Shown here: in pieces, positions 1-6,061 of the stretch
How the letters are laid out: each line of letters begins with the position of its first letter
Numbering within the stretch: position 1 is the stretch's first letter
From: DATFYM01 sp035315065
GTDB lineage: Bacteria > Acidobacteriota > Terriglobia > UBA7540
Assembly: GCA_035315065.1 (NCBI GenBank)
Contig: DATFYM010000078.1
Coordinates: 1 to 15,143, forward strand
Reading direction: 5' to 3'
DNA length: 15,143 nucleotides
Made by a program: the position numbers and the translations under genes
The notes under the pieces: generated by a model
What the model was told of the DNA's origin: nothing
Database searches by the model: none
The model's input: the letters and a program-made list of their open reading frames with translations, nothing else

Positions 1-187
1 GGTCAGTGCGCAGGTAATGGCGATGTAAAAATCAGCCCAACCCGTGCCGCAGTTCACATCGGGCCGCCTAGGACCACAATTTACGACGGCCCACGGGACC
101 CCAAAGAATCCCTAAGCGCTTCAATCGCGGTTTTTGGGACATGACGCACTCCTTTACGAATCCTTCTCTTAAGGGTAGCATGTTTTC

Positions 188-313
188 ACGCGGGGTGCCT
201 TTGATCTGCTGATTGCCGGCCAGGCGCTGCGCCGTAACTTGACCCTGGTAACCGCGAGTGTCGCGGAGTTCCGGCGGGTGGAGGGGTTGGTCTGGCAGAA
301 CTGGGCCAAGTGA
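188..313 (+). pseudogene. VapC-type PIN toxin, C-terminal remnant
   Basis: Reading this frame gives AFDLLIAGQALRRNL, then a TLVTASVAEF segment, then a VEGLVWQNWAK tail and a TGA stop. That is the usual C-terminal third of VapC PIN ribonucleases: the D of FDLLIA is a metal-site acidic residue and LVTxNVxEF precedes the last strand, here with N changed to S. The frame is closed upstream by a TAG at 176-178 and has no start codon, so only about 41 codons survive; a whole VapC has about 130. It lies 143 bases before an antitoxin-like gene, the reverse of the normal order, so the two need not have been partners. It is probably not expressed as a working toxin. Confidence 0.7.
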
Positions 314-456
314 GCGTAACGCGGGCCTGCCCCATTGCATCGGTCAGGGCAAGTTTGGCGCCAGTCCTCCCTCCCGCGTGTTGTCCTGGTAGAAGCAGAG
401 GGTGAGGTTTTTTCGGGGCTGATGGGCAGTTGGAGCCCGACAGGCGGGAGCTGGCC

Positions 457-672
457 ATGCGTTACTGGGGGAAAGTCTCGAACGGAACTGTGGTTCTGCC
501 GCCGGAAGCCAATCTGCCGGAGGGCACGGAGGTCCGCGTGGAGCCCGTGGCTCCGAGAACGCTGGCTGAACGCCTCAAGGACGTCATCGGAACCGTGCAT
601 GGCGGGCCTCCTGACTGGGCGGAGAATCACGACCATTACATTCACGGGACACCCAACGCCAGGTGTCCTTAG
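457..672 (+). CDS. Orphan small antitoxin-like protein (AF2212/DUF104-like)
   Basis: A 71-residue protein beginning MRYWGKVSNGTVVLPPEANL. The N-terminal beta-rich NGTVVLP...LPEGTEVRVEP segment is the typical short swapped-hairpin DNA-binding-like domain of antitoxins encoded just before VapC toxins. The second half (LAERLKDVIGTVHGGPPDWA, then ENHDHYIHGTP) is the toxin-binding tail of that group. The ATG at 457 is preceded by GGGAG at 446-450 with a 6-base gap; a TTG at 430 is a less likely start. Family members usually end soon after HGTP and are followed at once by a PIN toxin. Here the last residues NARCP and the TAG stop are supplied by the inverted-repeat element that begins at about 656, and no toxin follows. 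The family call rests on remembered sequence patterns; the loss of the partner is visible. Confidence 0.65.
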   Translation: MRYWGKVSNGTVVLPPEANLPEGTEVRVEPVAPRTLAERLKDVIGTVHGGPPDWAENHDHYIHGTPNARCP

Positions 673-934
673 CCCCGGCAGGGGCGGCGTAATCTAGCCC
701 ACGGCGAAAGCCGTGGGATCCGATATGCCGTGACCCCTGTAGCCCCGGAGGGGCGACATAACCATCCATCCCCATGCCAGCATCTCCCATGCGGCCTCCG
801 GCACCAAGTCGCGTGGCTATGTCGCCCCTGCCGGGGCTGGGAGAGCGTGCATGCTGTCGGTTCGTCACCCACGGCTGTCGCCGTGGGCTAGATTACGCCG
901 CCCCTGCCGGGGCTGGGGAGGCCTGTCCTGGCGT
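656..934. repeat. REP/MITE-like inverted-repeat element
   Basis: The outer arms 671-717 and 868-914 are inverted copies matching at 46 of 47 bases. Each arm contains two small hairpins: gcccc-ggca-ggggc, and cccacggc-gaaa-gccgtggg (the right copy has one changed loop base). Inside them a second inverted pair (741-760 and 818-838) repeats the agccccgg...ggggcgacata unit with one base missing on the left. The tips 656-663 (acgccagg) and 927-934 (cctggcgt) are also inverted, so the whole element may be about 279 bases long. No protein is encoded. It resembles REP doublets or small non-autonomous elements that RAYT-type transposases are thought to move. It supplies the stop codon of the antitoxin at 457-672. 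Confidence 0.75.
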
Positions 935-1216
935 ATCGACTAGATTCGGAAACCGGCTTCGAACGGCCCAACTGACTCAATCAGTCTCAGCAATCAGTGA
1001 CCAGCCAGACCTGAACTCTCGTCCCCCAGAGCAATCGGACTAGCCGCGGACCCAGAACGCGGGTCTGAGCTACGCTTGCTTTTGCGCCGAGAGCTGATCG
1101 CTGAAAGCTGATGGCTTAAGCTAGCTACGTCGAAGCGCTGGGTGGGAAGCGATCGGACAGAACTCCCTTAACCAAAGATATTGCAACATCGCCCGCGATA
1201 TGATACCGTTCACGAT
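935..1216. other. Non-coding spacer with degenerate short repeats
   Basis: Between the inverted-repeat element and the PIN toxin no convincing reading frame is seen. The stretch holds loose direct repeats (aatcagt near 980 and 1000; agctgatcgctga followed by aagctgatggc near 1090-1115) of the kind found as intergenic debris. No clear promoter box or ribosome binding site for the following gene was found. Confidence 0.5.
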
Positions 1217-1639
1217 GTGAAGCTGGTGCTGGACACGAACGTTGTAGTGGCGGCGTTACGTAGTCCAAATGGGGCGTCAGCGGCACTTCTGACGGCAGCG
1301 CGACAGGGTCGGGCGACGCTGCTCGCTACCGTCGCTCTGGCCTTGGAATATGAAGCTGTCTGCCGCCAGGCGGAGCATCGGTTGGCGTCGGGGCTATCCG
1401 ATCGGGATGTCGATATCTTTCTGGATGCTCTCATCGCGCTGGCCGAGCCCGTAGAAACACATTTTATGTGGCGGCCTCAGCTTCGCGATCCGGGTGATGA
1501 AATGGTTCTGGAAGCGGTTGCGAATGGCGGTGCGGACGCCCTGGTCACGTTTAACGTGCGGGATTTCGGGATTGCGCCGTCACACTTTGGGGTGGAAGTC
1601 CTGCTTCCCCGTGAAGCTATCAGGAGGATCAAACTATGA
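1217..1639 (+). CDS. PIN-domain toxin (COG1569-like), putative ribonuclease
   Basis: A 140-residue PIN-fold protein, predicted to be a metal-dependent endoribonuclease toxin of a type II toxin-antitoxin pair. It opens VKLVLDTNVVVAALRSP, the standard first strand with Asp6. Further candidate acidic site residues are Glu46 (ALEYE), Asp91 and Asp94 (RDPGDEMVLEA) and Asp116 (FNVRDF). The RDPxDExVLE...GGADxLVTFNxRDF pattern is that of the 'putative toxin component, PIN family' group. The GTG at 1217 puts the catalytic Asp where the family has it; a TTG at 1181 would add 12 unrelated residues. Neither has a strong ribosome binding site. Its TGA overlaps the ATG of the next gene by four bases, so the two are translationally coupled. 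Toxin first, antitoxin second is a less common order. It appears intact. Confidence 0.85.
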   Translation: MKLVLDTNVVVAALRSPNGASAALLTAARQGRATLLATVALALEYEAVCRQAEHRLASGLSDRDVDIFLDALIALAEPVETHFMWRPQLRDPGDEMVLEAVANGGADALVTFNVRDFGIAPSHFGVEVLLPREAIRRIKL

Positions 1640-1899
1640 GCGAGACCAAAACCTATCCTCTGCGGCTGCCCCGATCGCTCAAGGACGCGGTGGTGCGGCT
1701 GAGCAAGCGGGACGGAACCAGCATCAACCAGTTCGTGGCTACGGCGGTGGCGGAGAAGGTGTCCGCTCTTGAGACGGCCCGGTTCTTTCAGGATCGGAAA
1801 GCGCGGGCGGATTTCAAGGCCTTCGACAAGATCATGAAGCGTCGCGGCGGGGAGCCACCCCGCGAAGGGGATGAAATGCCGGGATCGCATGTGGGCTGA
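1636..1899 (+). CDS. Ribbon-helix-helix antitoxin partner of the PIN toxin
   Basis: An 87-residue protein. Residues 5-45 (TYPLRLPRSLKDAVVRLSK, then DGTSINQFVATAVAEKVSAL) form a ribbon-helix-helix fold: a short beta strand with alternating residues, then two helices separated by DGTSINQF, as in CopG/Arc-type repressors. The rest (ARFFQDRKARADFKAFDKIM and a charged tail) is helical then disordered, as expected for the segment that wraps a toxin. AGGAGG at 1622-1627 lies 8 bases before the ATG, inside the end of the toxin gene, and the start overlaps the toxin stop. Expected role, inferred: neutralise the PIN protein and repress the operon. It appears complete. Confidence 0.85.
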   Translation: MSETKTYPLRLPRSLKDAVVRLSKRDGTSINQFVATAVAEKVSALETARFFQDRKARADFKAFDKIMKRRGGEPPREGDEMPGSHVG

Positions 1900-1915
1900 G
1901 CAAAGTCGAAAGACT

Positions 1916-1943
1916 GTTCTCTGTTCCCTATTCCCTGTTCCCA
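1916..1943 (+). repeat. TTCCCTGTTCCC-type satellite, left copy
   Basis: A run built from the units tgttctc, tgttccc, tattccc and tgttccc. A second run built from the same units lies at 2045-2070. The two bracket a scrap of coding sequence. Confidence 0.6.
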
Positions 1944-2039
1944 GCGCTGGCCGGAAAGCTGGAAATCCGGGCGGTCTTCCCCGGCCGCGAGATCCGCATC
2001 AGCCAGTTTGAAGAGCTTCCCAAGCAGCGTGACAATGAG
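1944..2039 (+). pseudogene. XRE-family regulator, C-terminal remnant
   Basis: An open stretch of 32 codons reads ALAGKLEIRAVFPG, then REIRISQFEELPKQRDNE. The pattern 'ALxGKLEIRAVFPxRxIRIxQFEEL' is one I associate with the end of small XRE-type HTH antitoxin/regulator proteins, where it follows the HTH domain. No start codon, HTH part or proper stop is present. Satellite runs sit on both sides, suggesting that repeat insertion or repeat-mediated deletion removed the rest. The fragment is clearly protein-like, but the family name is moderately sure only. Another possible in-frame scrap (from about 2072, ending at a TAA at 2182-2184) was not recognised. Confidence 0.45.
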
Positions 2040-2044
2040 GGCGT

Positions 2045-2070
2045 TCCTGTTCCCTGTTCCCTATTCCACC
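2045..2070 (+). repeat. TTCCCTGTTCCC-type satellite, right copy
   Basis: The same heptamer family as at 1916-1943 (tgttccc, tgttccc, tattcca), in the same orientation. The spacing and shared units suggest that both derive from one intergenic repeat family. Confidence 0.6.
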
Positions 2071-2153
2071 GGAGGTCGCCGACCTGCAATCATCATTCAT
2101 GCCGGCCTGGGCAATGGCATCGCCACTTCGTGCCGACGGTCAAGGCGCCCGCT

Positions 2154-3032
2154 CTACTTCTCCCGTGCTTGGGCCGGCCTCGTAATGAACTGAAAGATCT
2201 TGTAGCCGTTGGTGAAGAGTTCGGTCTCAAAGCGCCAGCTCCCCTTATCCGCTCTTTCAACGACGAGCTCCGTCTCGGCAATGTTTCCAACATTCCTCCT
2301 AGCGTGCACTCTAAAGATGTCGGAGCCTCGCGAGAAAGGCTCTTTGCTCTCCACGGCACTGAAGTAGCGCTTGCTGAACGAAGGAGAGGCAATGGTGTAT
2401 TGGATCCTGTACTGTGCGTCTTCGATATCGCCCTCCTCTACGTCGCGGGAAACCTTATCATACACAATAGCTGCGCACGGGAGGACATGCCGCTCCGCGT
2501 AGCGTCTCATCGCGGATTCGTAGGACGCGCCGTACTTGGGGGCAAGCTGATGCACTGTCTTACATGAAAGGGGAAAGGCAAGCGACTCTTCAGTGAACCG
2601 GCATCCCTGAAAGAGCAGTTCTGCGGCCATCTGATTCGCTTCGCGCTCCATTCGTAACTTACTTCGCCAACTCAGCGTTTCGTCGGTGTCCACATAGACT
2701 CTGCGATGTTCGGGTAGAACATAGTGGGCGACCTCATGAAGAACGCTAAAACGAAACCGTTTCTCGCCAAGTGCTGAGTGTGTCGCAATCACCTTGTCAT
2801 CTATACTGAGGGCAGCCCGCAACATTTGGGGAGGTTCCTGAGCGCCAGAGAGGAAGTCGAATTCCTTTGCGAAGTCGAAGGAAAGTGGCTTAAGTTCGAG
2901 GAAGTCAAGTAGCTTGCGCTCATTGGTCGGGAACTGGTCGACAGCTCCGGCCTCGACCAGTAGGGCCTCTGCGATCTCATCAGGGGCAAGGTCACCGCTA
3001 TTTGGGTTGGGGCTTATGCGAAGCTTGTGCAC
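2154..3032 (-). CDS. ImmA/IrrE-family zinc metallopeptidase
   Basis: A 292-residue protein with the zincin motif HEVAH at residues 99-103 and a downstream glutamate region REANQMAAELL (130-140), the arrangement of ImmA/IrrE peptidases (family COG2856). The conserved helix before the motif (LGEKRFRFSVLHEVAHYVL) is present. The roughly 150 residues after the catalytic domain are not recognised and may sense a signal. The GTG start at 3032 follows AAGGAAAATAAAGA and lies inside the 3' end of the XRE gene; the frames overlap by 35 bases, so translation is probably coupled. Known relatives (ImmA, IrrE/DdrO protease, CapP) cut a partner XRE repressor when triggered by DNA damage or single-stranded DNA. 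The likely substrate, by inference, is the XRE protein encoded immediately upstream. Sequence ends in PAQAREK and looks full length. Confidence 0.9.
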   Translation of the reverse strand: MHKLRISPNPNSGDLAPDEIAEALLVEAGAVDQFPTNERKLLDFLELKPLSFDFAKEFDFLSGAQEPPQMLRAALSIDDKVIATHSALGEKRFRFSVLHEVAHYVLPEHRRVYVDTDETLSWRSKLRMEREANQMAAELLFQGCRFTEESLAFPLSCKTVHQLAPKYGASYESAMRRYAERHVLPCAAIVYDKVSRDVEEGDIEDAQYRIQYTIASPSFSKRYFSAVESKEPFSRGSDIFRVHARRNVGNIAETELVVERADKGSWRFETELFTNGYKIFQFITRPAQAREK

Positions 3033-3372
3033 TCTTTATTTTCCTTATCACTTCAAGAACCCTTTCCCGCGTTTCCTCGTCCAAATCCTGCGTGGAGTGA
3101 GTTGCGATCCCGTGCGATCGCGGGTCAGCGCGCTTTATTGACAAGAGATAGCCCGTCGCGGCTTTTGAAGGCCTTGCGGGCCGTGATGGAAAGAAGTACG
3201 AAACTGGGACACCGAAATAGTTGGCAAGCTTCTCTAGTATTTCGCCCCGAGGAAGGTTCTGTTGGTTTTCGAGGGTCGAAAGGGTTGTCGGTGGAATTCC
3301 AAGTTCGTCCGCAACCCTCTTCTGAGAACGCTGCCCACGCAGCAGACGCAGGCGCTCTCCGAAGTGCGCCAT
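2998..3372 (-). CDS. XRE-family HTH repressor (CapH/ImmR-like)
   Basis: A 124-residue protein. Residues 4-60 (FGERLRLLRGQRSQKRVADELG, broken here: FGERLRLLRG then QRSQKRVADELG, PPTTLSTLENQQN, LEKLANYFGVPVSYFF) form a classic five-helix Cro/C1-type HTH. The tail has a basic linker and a charged helix (DEETRERVLEVIRKIK) that could carry the dimer interface or protease site. The ATG at 3372 has AGGAGGT at 3378-3384, five bases upstream, which decides this start over an upstream TTG. It is the first gene of a two-gene operon with the ImmA-like peptidase and is divergent from the MBL-E2 operon. A 6-4-6 palindrome at 3418-3433 lies just upstream of its ribosome binding site and is a good candidate for self-repression. 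Function as repressor is inferred from family and layout. Confidence 0.88.
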   Translation of the reverse strand: MAHFGERLRLLRGQRSQKRVADELGIPPTTLSTLENQQNLPRGEILEKLANYFGVPVSYFFPSRPARPSKAATGYLLSIKRADPRSHGIATHSTQDLDEETRERVLEVIRKIKSAQASHKPQPK

Positions 3373-3417
3373 CGCCGACCTCCTGAGTCGTAGTTGGGGG
3401 ACCCGTGCCCCCATGTA

Positions 3418-3433
3418 TCTTGACACATCAAGA
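3418..3433. promoter_or_regulatory. Candidate operator palindrome of the XRE repressor
   Basis: The bases tcttga-caca-tcaaga form a perfect 6-base dyad with a 4-base centre, 34 bases before the AGGAGGT of the XRE gene. Its position and symmetry fit a binding site for a dimeric HTH repressor. A related site overlaps the promoter of the divergent operon at 3516-3530. Confidence 0.5.
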
Positions 3434-3515
3434 ATTGAACTACAAGGGCAGTAGACCGATAAGAGTTTTTTATTGTTGGAATATACGGAATTTACGTTGT
3501 CCATACGTGTTTCCA

Positions 3516-3530
3516 GTTGACAGATCGAGA
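3516..3530. promoter_or_regulatory. Second, related candidate operator over the MBL-E2 promoter
   Basis: The bases gttgacagatcgaga match cttgacacatcaaga (3419-3433) at 12 of 15 positions. They contain the -35 box of the plus-strand promoter, so a repressor bound here would block the divergent operon. Binding is an inference from similarity only. Confidence 0.35.
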
Positions 3531-3546
3531 CCGGCTCGCTTAGAAT
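3517..3546 (+). promoter_or_regulatory. Sigma-70-type promoter of the MBL-E2 operon
   Basis: A perfect TTGACA (3517-3522) is followed after 18 bases by TAGAAT (3541-3546), one base from consensus. A start site near 3553 would leave a leader of about 150 bases before the ATG at 3707. No clear riboswitch or attenuator was recognised in that leader. Confidence 0.55.
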
Positions 3547-3706
3547 CTCCTATGTTGACTGGCGTCGCGCCCAAATGGGCAGATATTCTAGGTGGAGGTA
3601 GGTACGATTTGGCCCAATTCTAGTGTACATCTTCGTGTGGGAGACAGTAAAAGAACTGACCCTGATATAGGACAAACGTAAATGGGAAGGAGGTCTGACG
3701 GAAGCC

Positions 3707-5176
3707 ATGGACGATCAGAAAAAGCAGTACGGATTCAGCGTAGTCGACGTAGGCCAAGGCAGCTTCCAAGTCTTTGAACTGGGAAATGGGGACTGCATAA
3801 TCTTCGATTGCAACCTGAAAGGCGCTCCCGAGTACGTCCTGCGGTATCTCGGGCGCCGCAAGATTAAGCGAATCGCTCTCCTTGTCATAACAGGTACGGA
3901 CGAAGACCACGCCGATGTGGACGGGCTTCGCATGCTGGCGGCGAGGTACGATATCGAGCGGGTGTGGGTCCCCGATTTCCCGAAGGCCACGGACAATTGG
4001 AAGGCGTTCAAGGAAGTTCTCGCCGAACTCGAGAAAGACGGAACCGTTGTCGAGAAGCCCACAGCCGGAGATGAGATGGATGTGGGCACGGTGCATCTGA
4101 AGGCGCTAGGCCCTCATCCTGAAGACAGCAGCACCAGCAACAACGCTTCTCTCGTCGTCAAGCTCACGGCGGACGAGGTCGGATTTCTTATCCCTGGCGA
4201 CTGTGAGAATGAGCGTTGGGAGAGCATTCTCAAGTTTTTCAAGAAATGGCTCCCCTCCGACGTCCTGGTGGTACCTCATCACGGGTCAGACCATGGCTGC
4301 GTGGAAGAGGTGATTGAAATCGTCAAGCCGCTTTATGCGGTGGTCAGCGTGGGGGAGGACAACAAGTATGGTCACCCCGACAAAGGTGCGATGGCAGTTT
4401 ATCGAAAACATTCAAAGCGAGTTTTCACAACCAAAGACGACGGCTCAGTACTGTTCGAATGCGACGGCGAGCGAATCACAAACGTCATTACCGACGCTGG
4501 GAAGGATCCCGAGGGTGTGAGGGAACAAGCAACGAAGGTGGCTGCCGCCGCTGCGGGTTCCGCTTCAATCTACATTGGACCTTCTGGAAGCCCTTCAACG
4601 ACTCCAGGCAATGGCGTGCTTTATCGCCCGACTCACTTTCATGGCGGCGACAAGGCGAATGACGCTGCGGAAGAGGGGGTGGCCCTGTTCTCCTCGGAGG
4701 AAATGGAGGCGCAGTTGCGGGGTGTTGAGAATGCTTTTGAACTGGTGCAGCGAATTACGGCAAACGCGGCATTCGGACTCCATCCACTGCTTCGAAGTGC
4801 TCTGAAGGAGAGTCATATCCGCGCGGCCTTCGTCGTGACCTTGAGCACGACATGGGGTCGAGCCTACCGGGTTTTGTTCGTCGTGCCGAGCTGGTATCCA
4901 AGAACTCCCCCGGCGGCGTATTGTTTGGATACGATCAAAGGGGAGTACTATGTTCAGCATATTTACAGGAGCGATTGGAGGATCTGCTTTCATTACTCGG
5001 TGGCACGCGATTGGAACCCCAAGGAATGCACTCTTATCACCGCTGTAGGGTGGGCTGCGATGTGGCTCTTCTGCCAGGAATACCTACAGAAATACAAAAA
5101 GTGGCCGGCGCCGGTTGGAATGGACGAACCTATCGTCAGGCGGAGCCGGCACTCTTGGCCCCCACGGAGGCGTTGA
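3707..5176 (+). CDS. ComEC-like metallo-beta-lactamase fused to an E2/UBC-like domain
   Basis: A 489-residue two-domain protein without signal peptide or membrane helices. Residues 8-265 are an MBL fold of the ComEC/Rec2 type: VDVGQGSF (13-20), TDEDHADVDGL (64-74), NNASLVVKL (145-153), PGDCE (163-167), VPHHGSDHG (189-197) and NKYGHP (219-224). The usual HxHxDH reads G-T-D-E-D-H, so two of the metal-binding histidines are replaced. Residues 270-330 are a low-complexity linker. Residues 335-468 resemble an E2 ubiquitin-conjugating fold: YPRTPP (397-402), then H418, W424-RIC427-F, then DWNP (435-438), helix TLITAVGWAAMWLF, and YKKWP at the end. This is the prokaryotic-E2 pattern, with Cys427 as the candidate catalytic cysteine. 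AAGGAGGT at 3687-3694 is 12 bases before the ATG, rather far. First gene of an operon with the membrane protein. The MBL call is firm; the E2 call is pattern-based and needs structure support. Confidence 0.85.
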   Translation: MDDQKKQYGFSVVDVGQGSFQVFELGNGDCIIFDCNLKGAPEYVLRYLGRRKIKRIALLVITGTDEDHADVDGLRMLAARYDIERVWVPDFPKATDNWKAFKEVLAELEKDGTVVEKPTAGDEMDVGTVHLKALGPHPEDSSTSNNASLVVKLTADEVGFLIPGDCENERWESILKFFKKWLPSDVLVVPHHGSDHGCVEEVIEIVKPLYAVVSVGEDNKYGHPDKGAMAVYRKHSKRVFTTKDDGSVLFECDGERITNVITDAGKDPEGVREQATKVAAAAAGSASIYIGPSGSPSTTPGNGVLYRPTHFHGGDKANDAAEEGVALFSSEEMEAQLRGVENAFELVQRITANAAFGLHPLLRSALKESHIRAAFVVTLSTTWGRAYRVLFVVPSWYPRTPPAAYCLDTIKGEYYVQHIYRSDWRICFHYSVARDWNPKECTLITAVGWAAMWLFCQEYLQKYKKWPAPVGMDEPIVRRSRHSWPPRRR

Positions 5177-5180
5177 CGCG

Positions 5181-5912
5181 ATGCTCCAGAGATTTGGCCT
5201 CTACGAGTTCTTCGCGAACCTGATACCCGGCCTTGCTTTCATGTCGGCACTCGGCTGGCTGGCCCAGTTCTTCGGATACGGGCGCATCCCTCCGATTTCA
5301 GGGTCGATTAGCGACGCCTCGGTGCTAGTCGCGTGGGCGTACATCGTGGGGCTGCTCATTCAGGGGGTCGCCCAGAACGTTGTTGAGAGAGCCATTTTGG
5401 CTGCGACGGGGGGATTCCCGTCTTGGAGGTGGCTCATCGATGACGGCGAAGGCTTTACCCCGGAGCATAGGGAAAGGCTAAAGAACGCCATCAAGGAGTA
5501 TTTCGGAGAGCCGGTCGAACCTAGAATTTCGAAAGATTCCGACAGGAAGGGGGCCCTCCAGGTTCTACGACAGAGGTATCAGGAGGTCTTTTACCAATGT
5601 TTCAATCTAGTGGAGCAGAAGAAGTTGAGCGACCGACCGCTTGCTTTCAACGCCCACTACGGACTATTCCGAGCGCTCTTGACGTTCACGTTGATGTTGC
5701 TACTTGCTTTTGGTTCGGCCCTGGCGTTTAAGTGGGGACAAGTGCAGAAAAACCAAGCCACAGGACTTTTTGAGGGCATCCTCGCACTTCTTGTCGCCGC
5801 CGCGATCGTATCGTATTTCAGTATGAAGAAACGTGCCGAGGATTTCGCGAGGTCGGTCTACGATCTCTTCTACACCTTCTACCGGCAAGAAGTCATGACA
5901 AAGACCCGGTAA
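5181..5912 (+). CDS. Four-helix membrane protein, candidate membrane effector
   Basis: A 243-residue protein of no family I recognise. Hydrophobic helices lie at about 11-31 (FANLIPGLAFMSALGWLAQF), 46-67, 163-183 (FRALLTFTLMLLLAFGSALA) and 195-214. Between the two hairpins is a soluble, mostly helical section of about 95 residues (80-160) rich in charged residues; a second helical amphipathic tail (217-240) ends the protein. The ATG at 5181 is 4 bases after the stop of the MBL-E2 gene, with GGAGG at 5166-5170; an in-frame ATG at 5115 would overlap that gene by 62 bases and adds a Pro/Gly-rich stretch unlike a membrane N-terminus. Tight coupling implies a shared job. By analogy with defence operons it may be a membrane-disrupting effector, or an anchor for the MBL-E2 protein. 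This is inference. Confidence 0.8.
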   Translation: MLQRFGLYEFFANLIPGLAFMSALGWLAQFFGYGRIPPISGSISDASVLVAWAYIVGLLIQGVAQNVVERAILAATGGFPSWRWLIDDGEGFTPEHRERLKNAIKEYFGEPVEPRISKDSDRKGALQVLRQRYQEVFYQCFNLVEQKKLSDRPLAFNAHYGLFRALLTFTLMLLLAFGSALAFKWGQVQKNQATGLFEGILALLVAAAIVSYFSMKKRAEDFARSVYDLFYTFYRQEVMTKTR

Positions 5913-5978
5913 GCGTCATGGCGCAGAAATCACCGTCATGTATGCACCGCGGTAGCCAATGCAGTTTCACCGCCCAGC

Positions 5979-5998
5979 GGCGCGATGCCTCTCGCGCC
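5979..5998. terminator. Hairpin between convergent genes
   Basis: The bases ggcgcga-tgcctc-tcgcgcc form a perfect 7-base GC-rich stem with a 6-base loop in the 149-base gap between the convergent membrane-protein and TIR genes. It lacks a T-run on either side, so use as a bidirectional terminator is uncertain. Confidence 0.3.
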
Positions 5999-6061
5999 TG
6001 ACGGCCACGCCCGAATCCCAAACCCGGCGACACCCACGAACGGAATGTGTGCAATTTAAAT

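Noticed and set aside
1..187. Possible gene at the left edge
   Set aside because: No frame with protein-like content or ribosome binding site was found; only the VapC scrap from 188 could be supported.
671..914. CRISPR-like repeat array from the four agccccgg units
   Set aside because: The units occur as inverted, nested pairs with unequal spacing and internal hairpins, not as direct repeats with even spacers, and no cas gene is present.
774..1043. Open frame across the inverted-repeat element
   Set aside because: It is composed largely of repeat sequence, its protein is low-complexity and unlike any family, and no ribosome binding site was seen.
3707..4500. Calling the MBL gene comEC (DNA uptake channel)
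   Set aside because: It lacks the membrane competence domain and the OB-like part of ComEC; only the soluble MBL domain type is shared.
5115..5180. Upstream in-frame ATG for the membrane protein
   Set aside because: It would overlap the MBL-E2 gene by 62 bases and adds a Gly/Pro/Ser-rich stretch; the ATG at 5181 has GGAGG upstream and starts directly with the helix-forming part.
3707..5912. Naming the operon as type II CBASS or Bil
   Set aside because: There is no cyclic-nucleotide synthase, E1, JAB peptidase or ubiquitin-like gene in the window, and the MBL fusion is not part of those operons as I know them.
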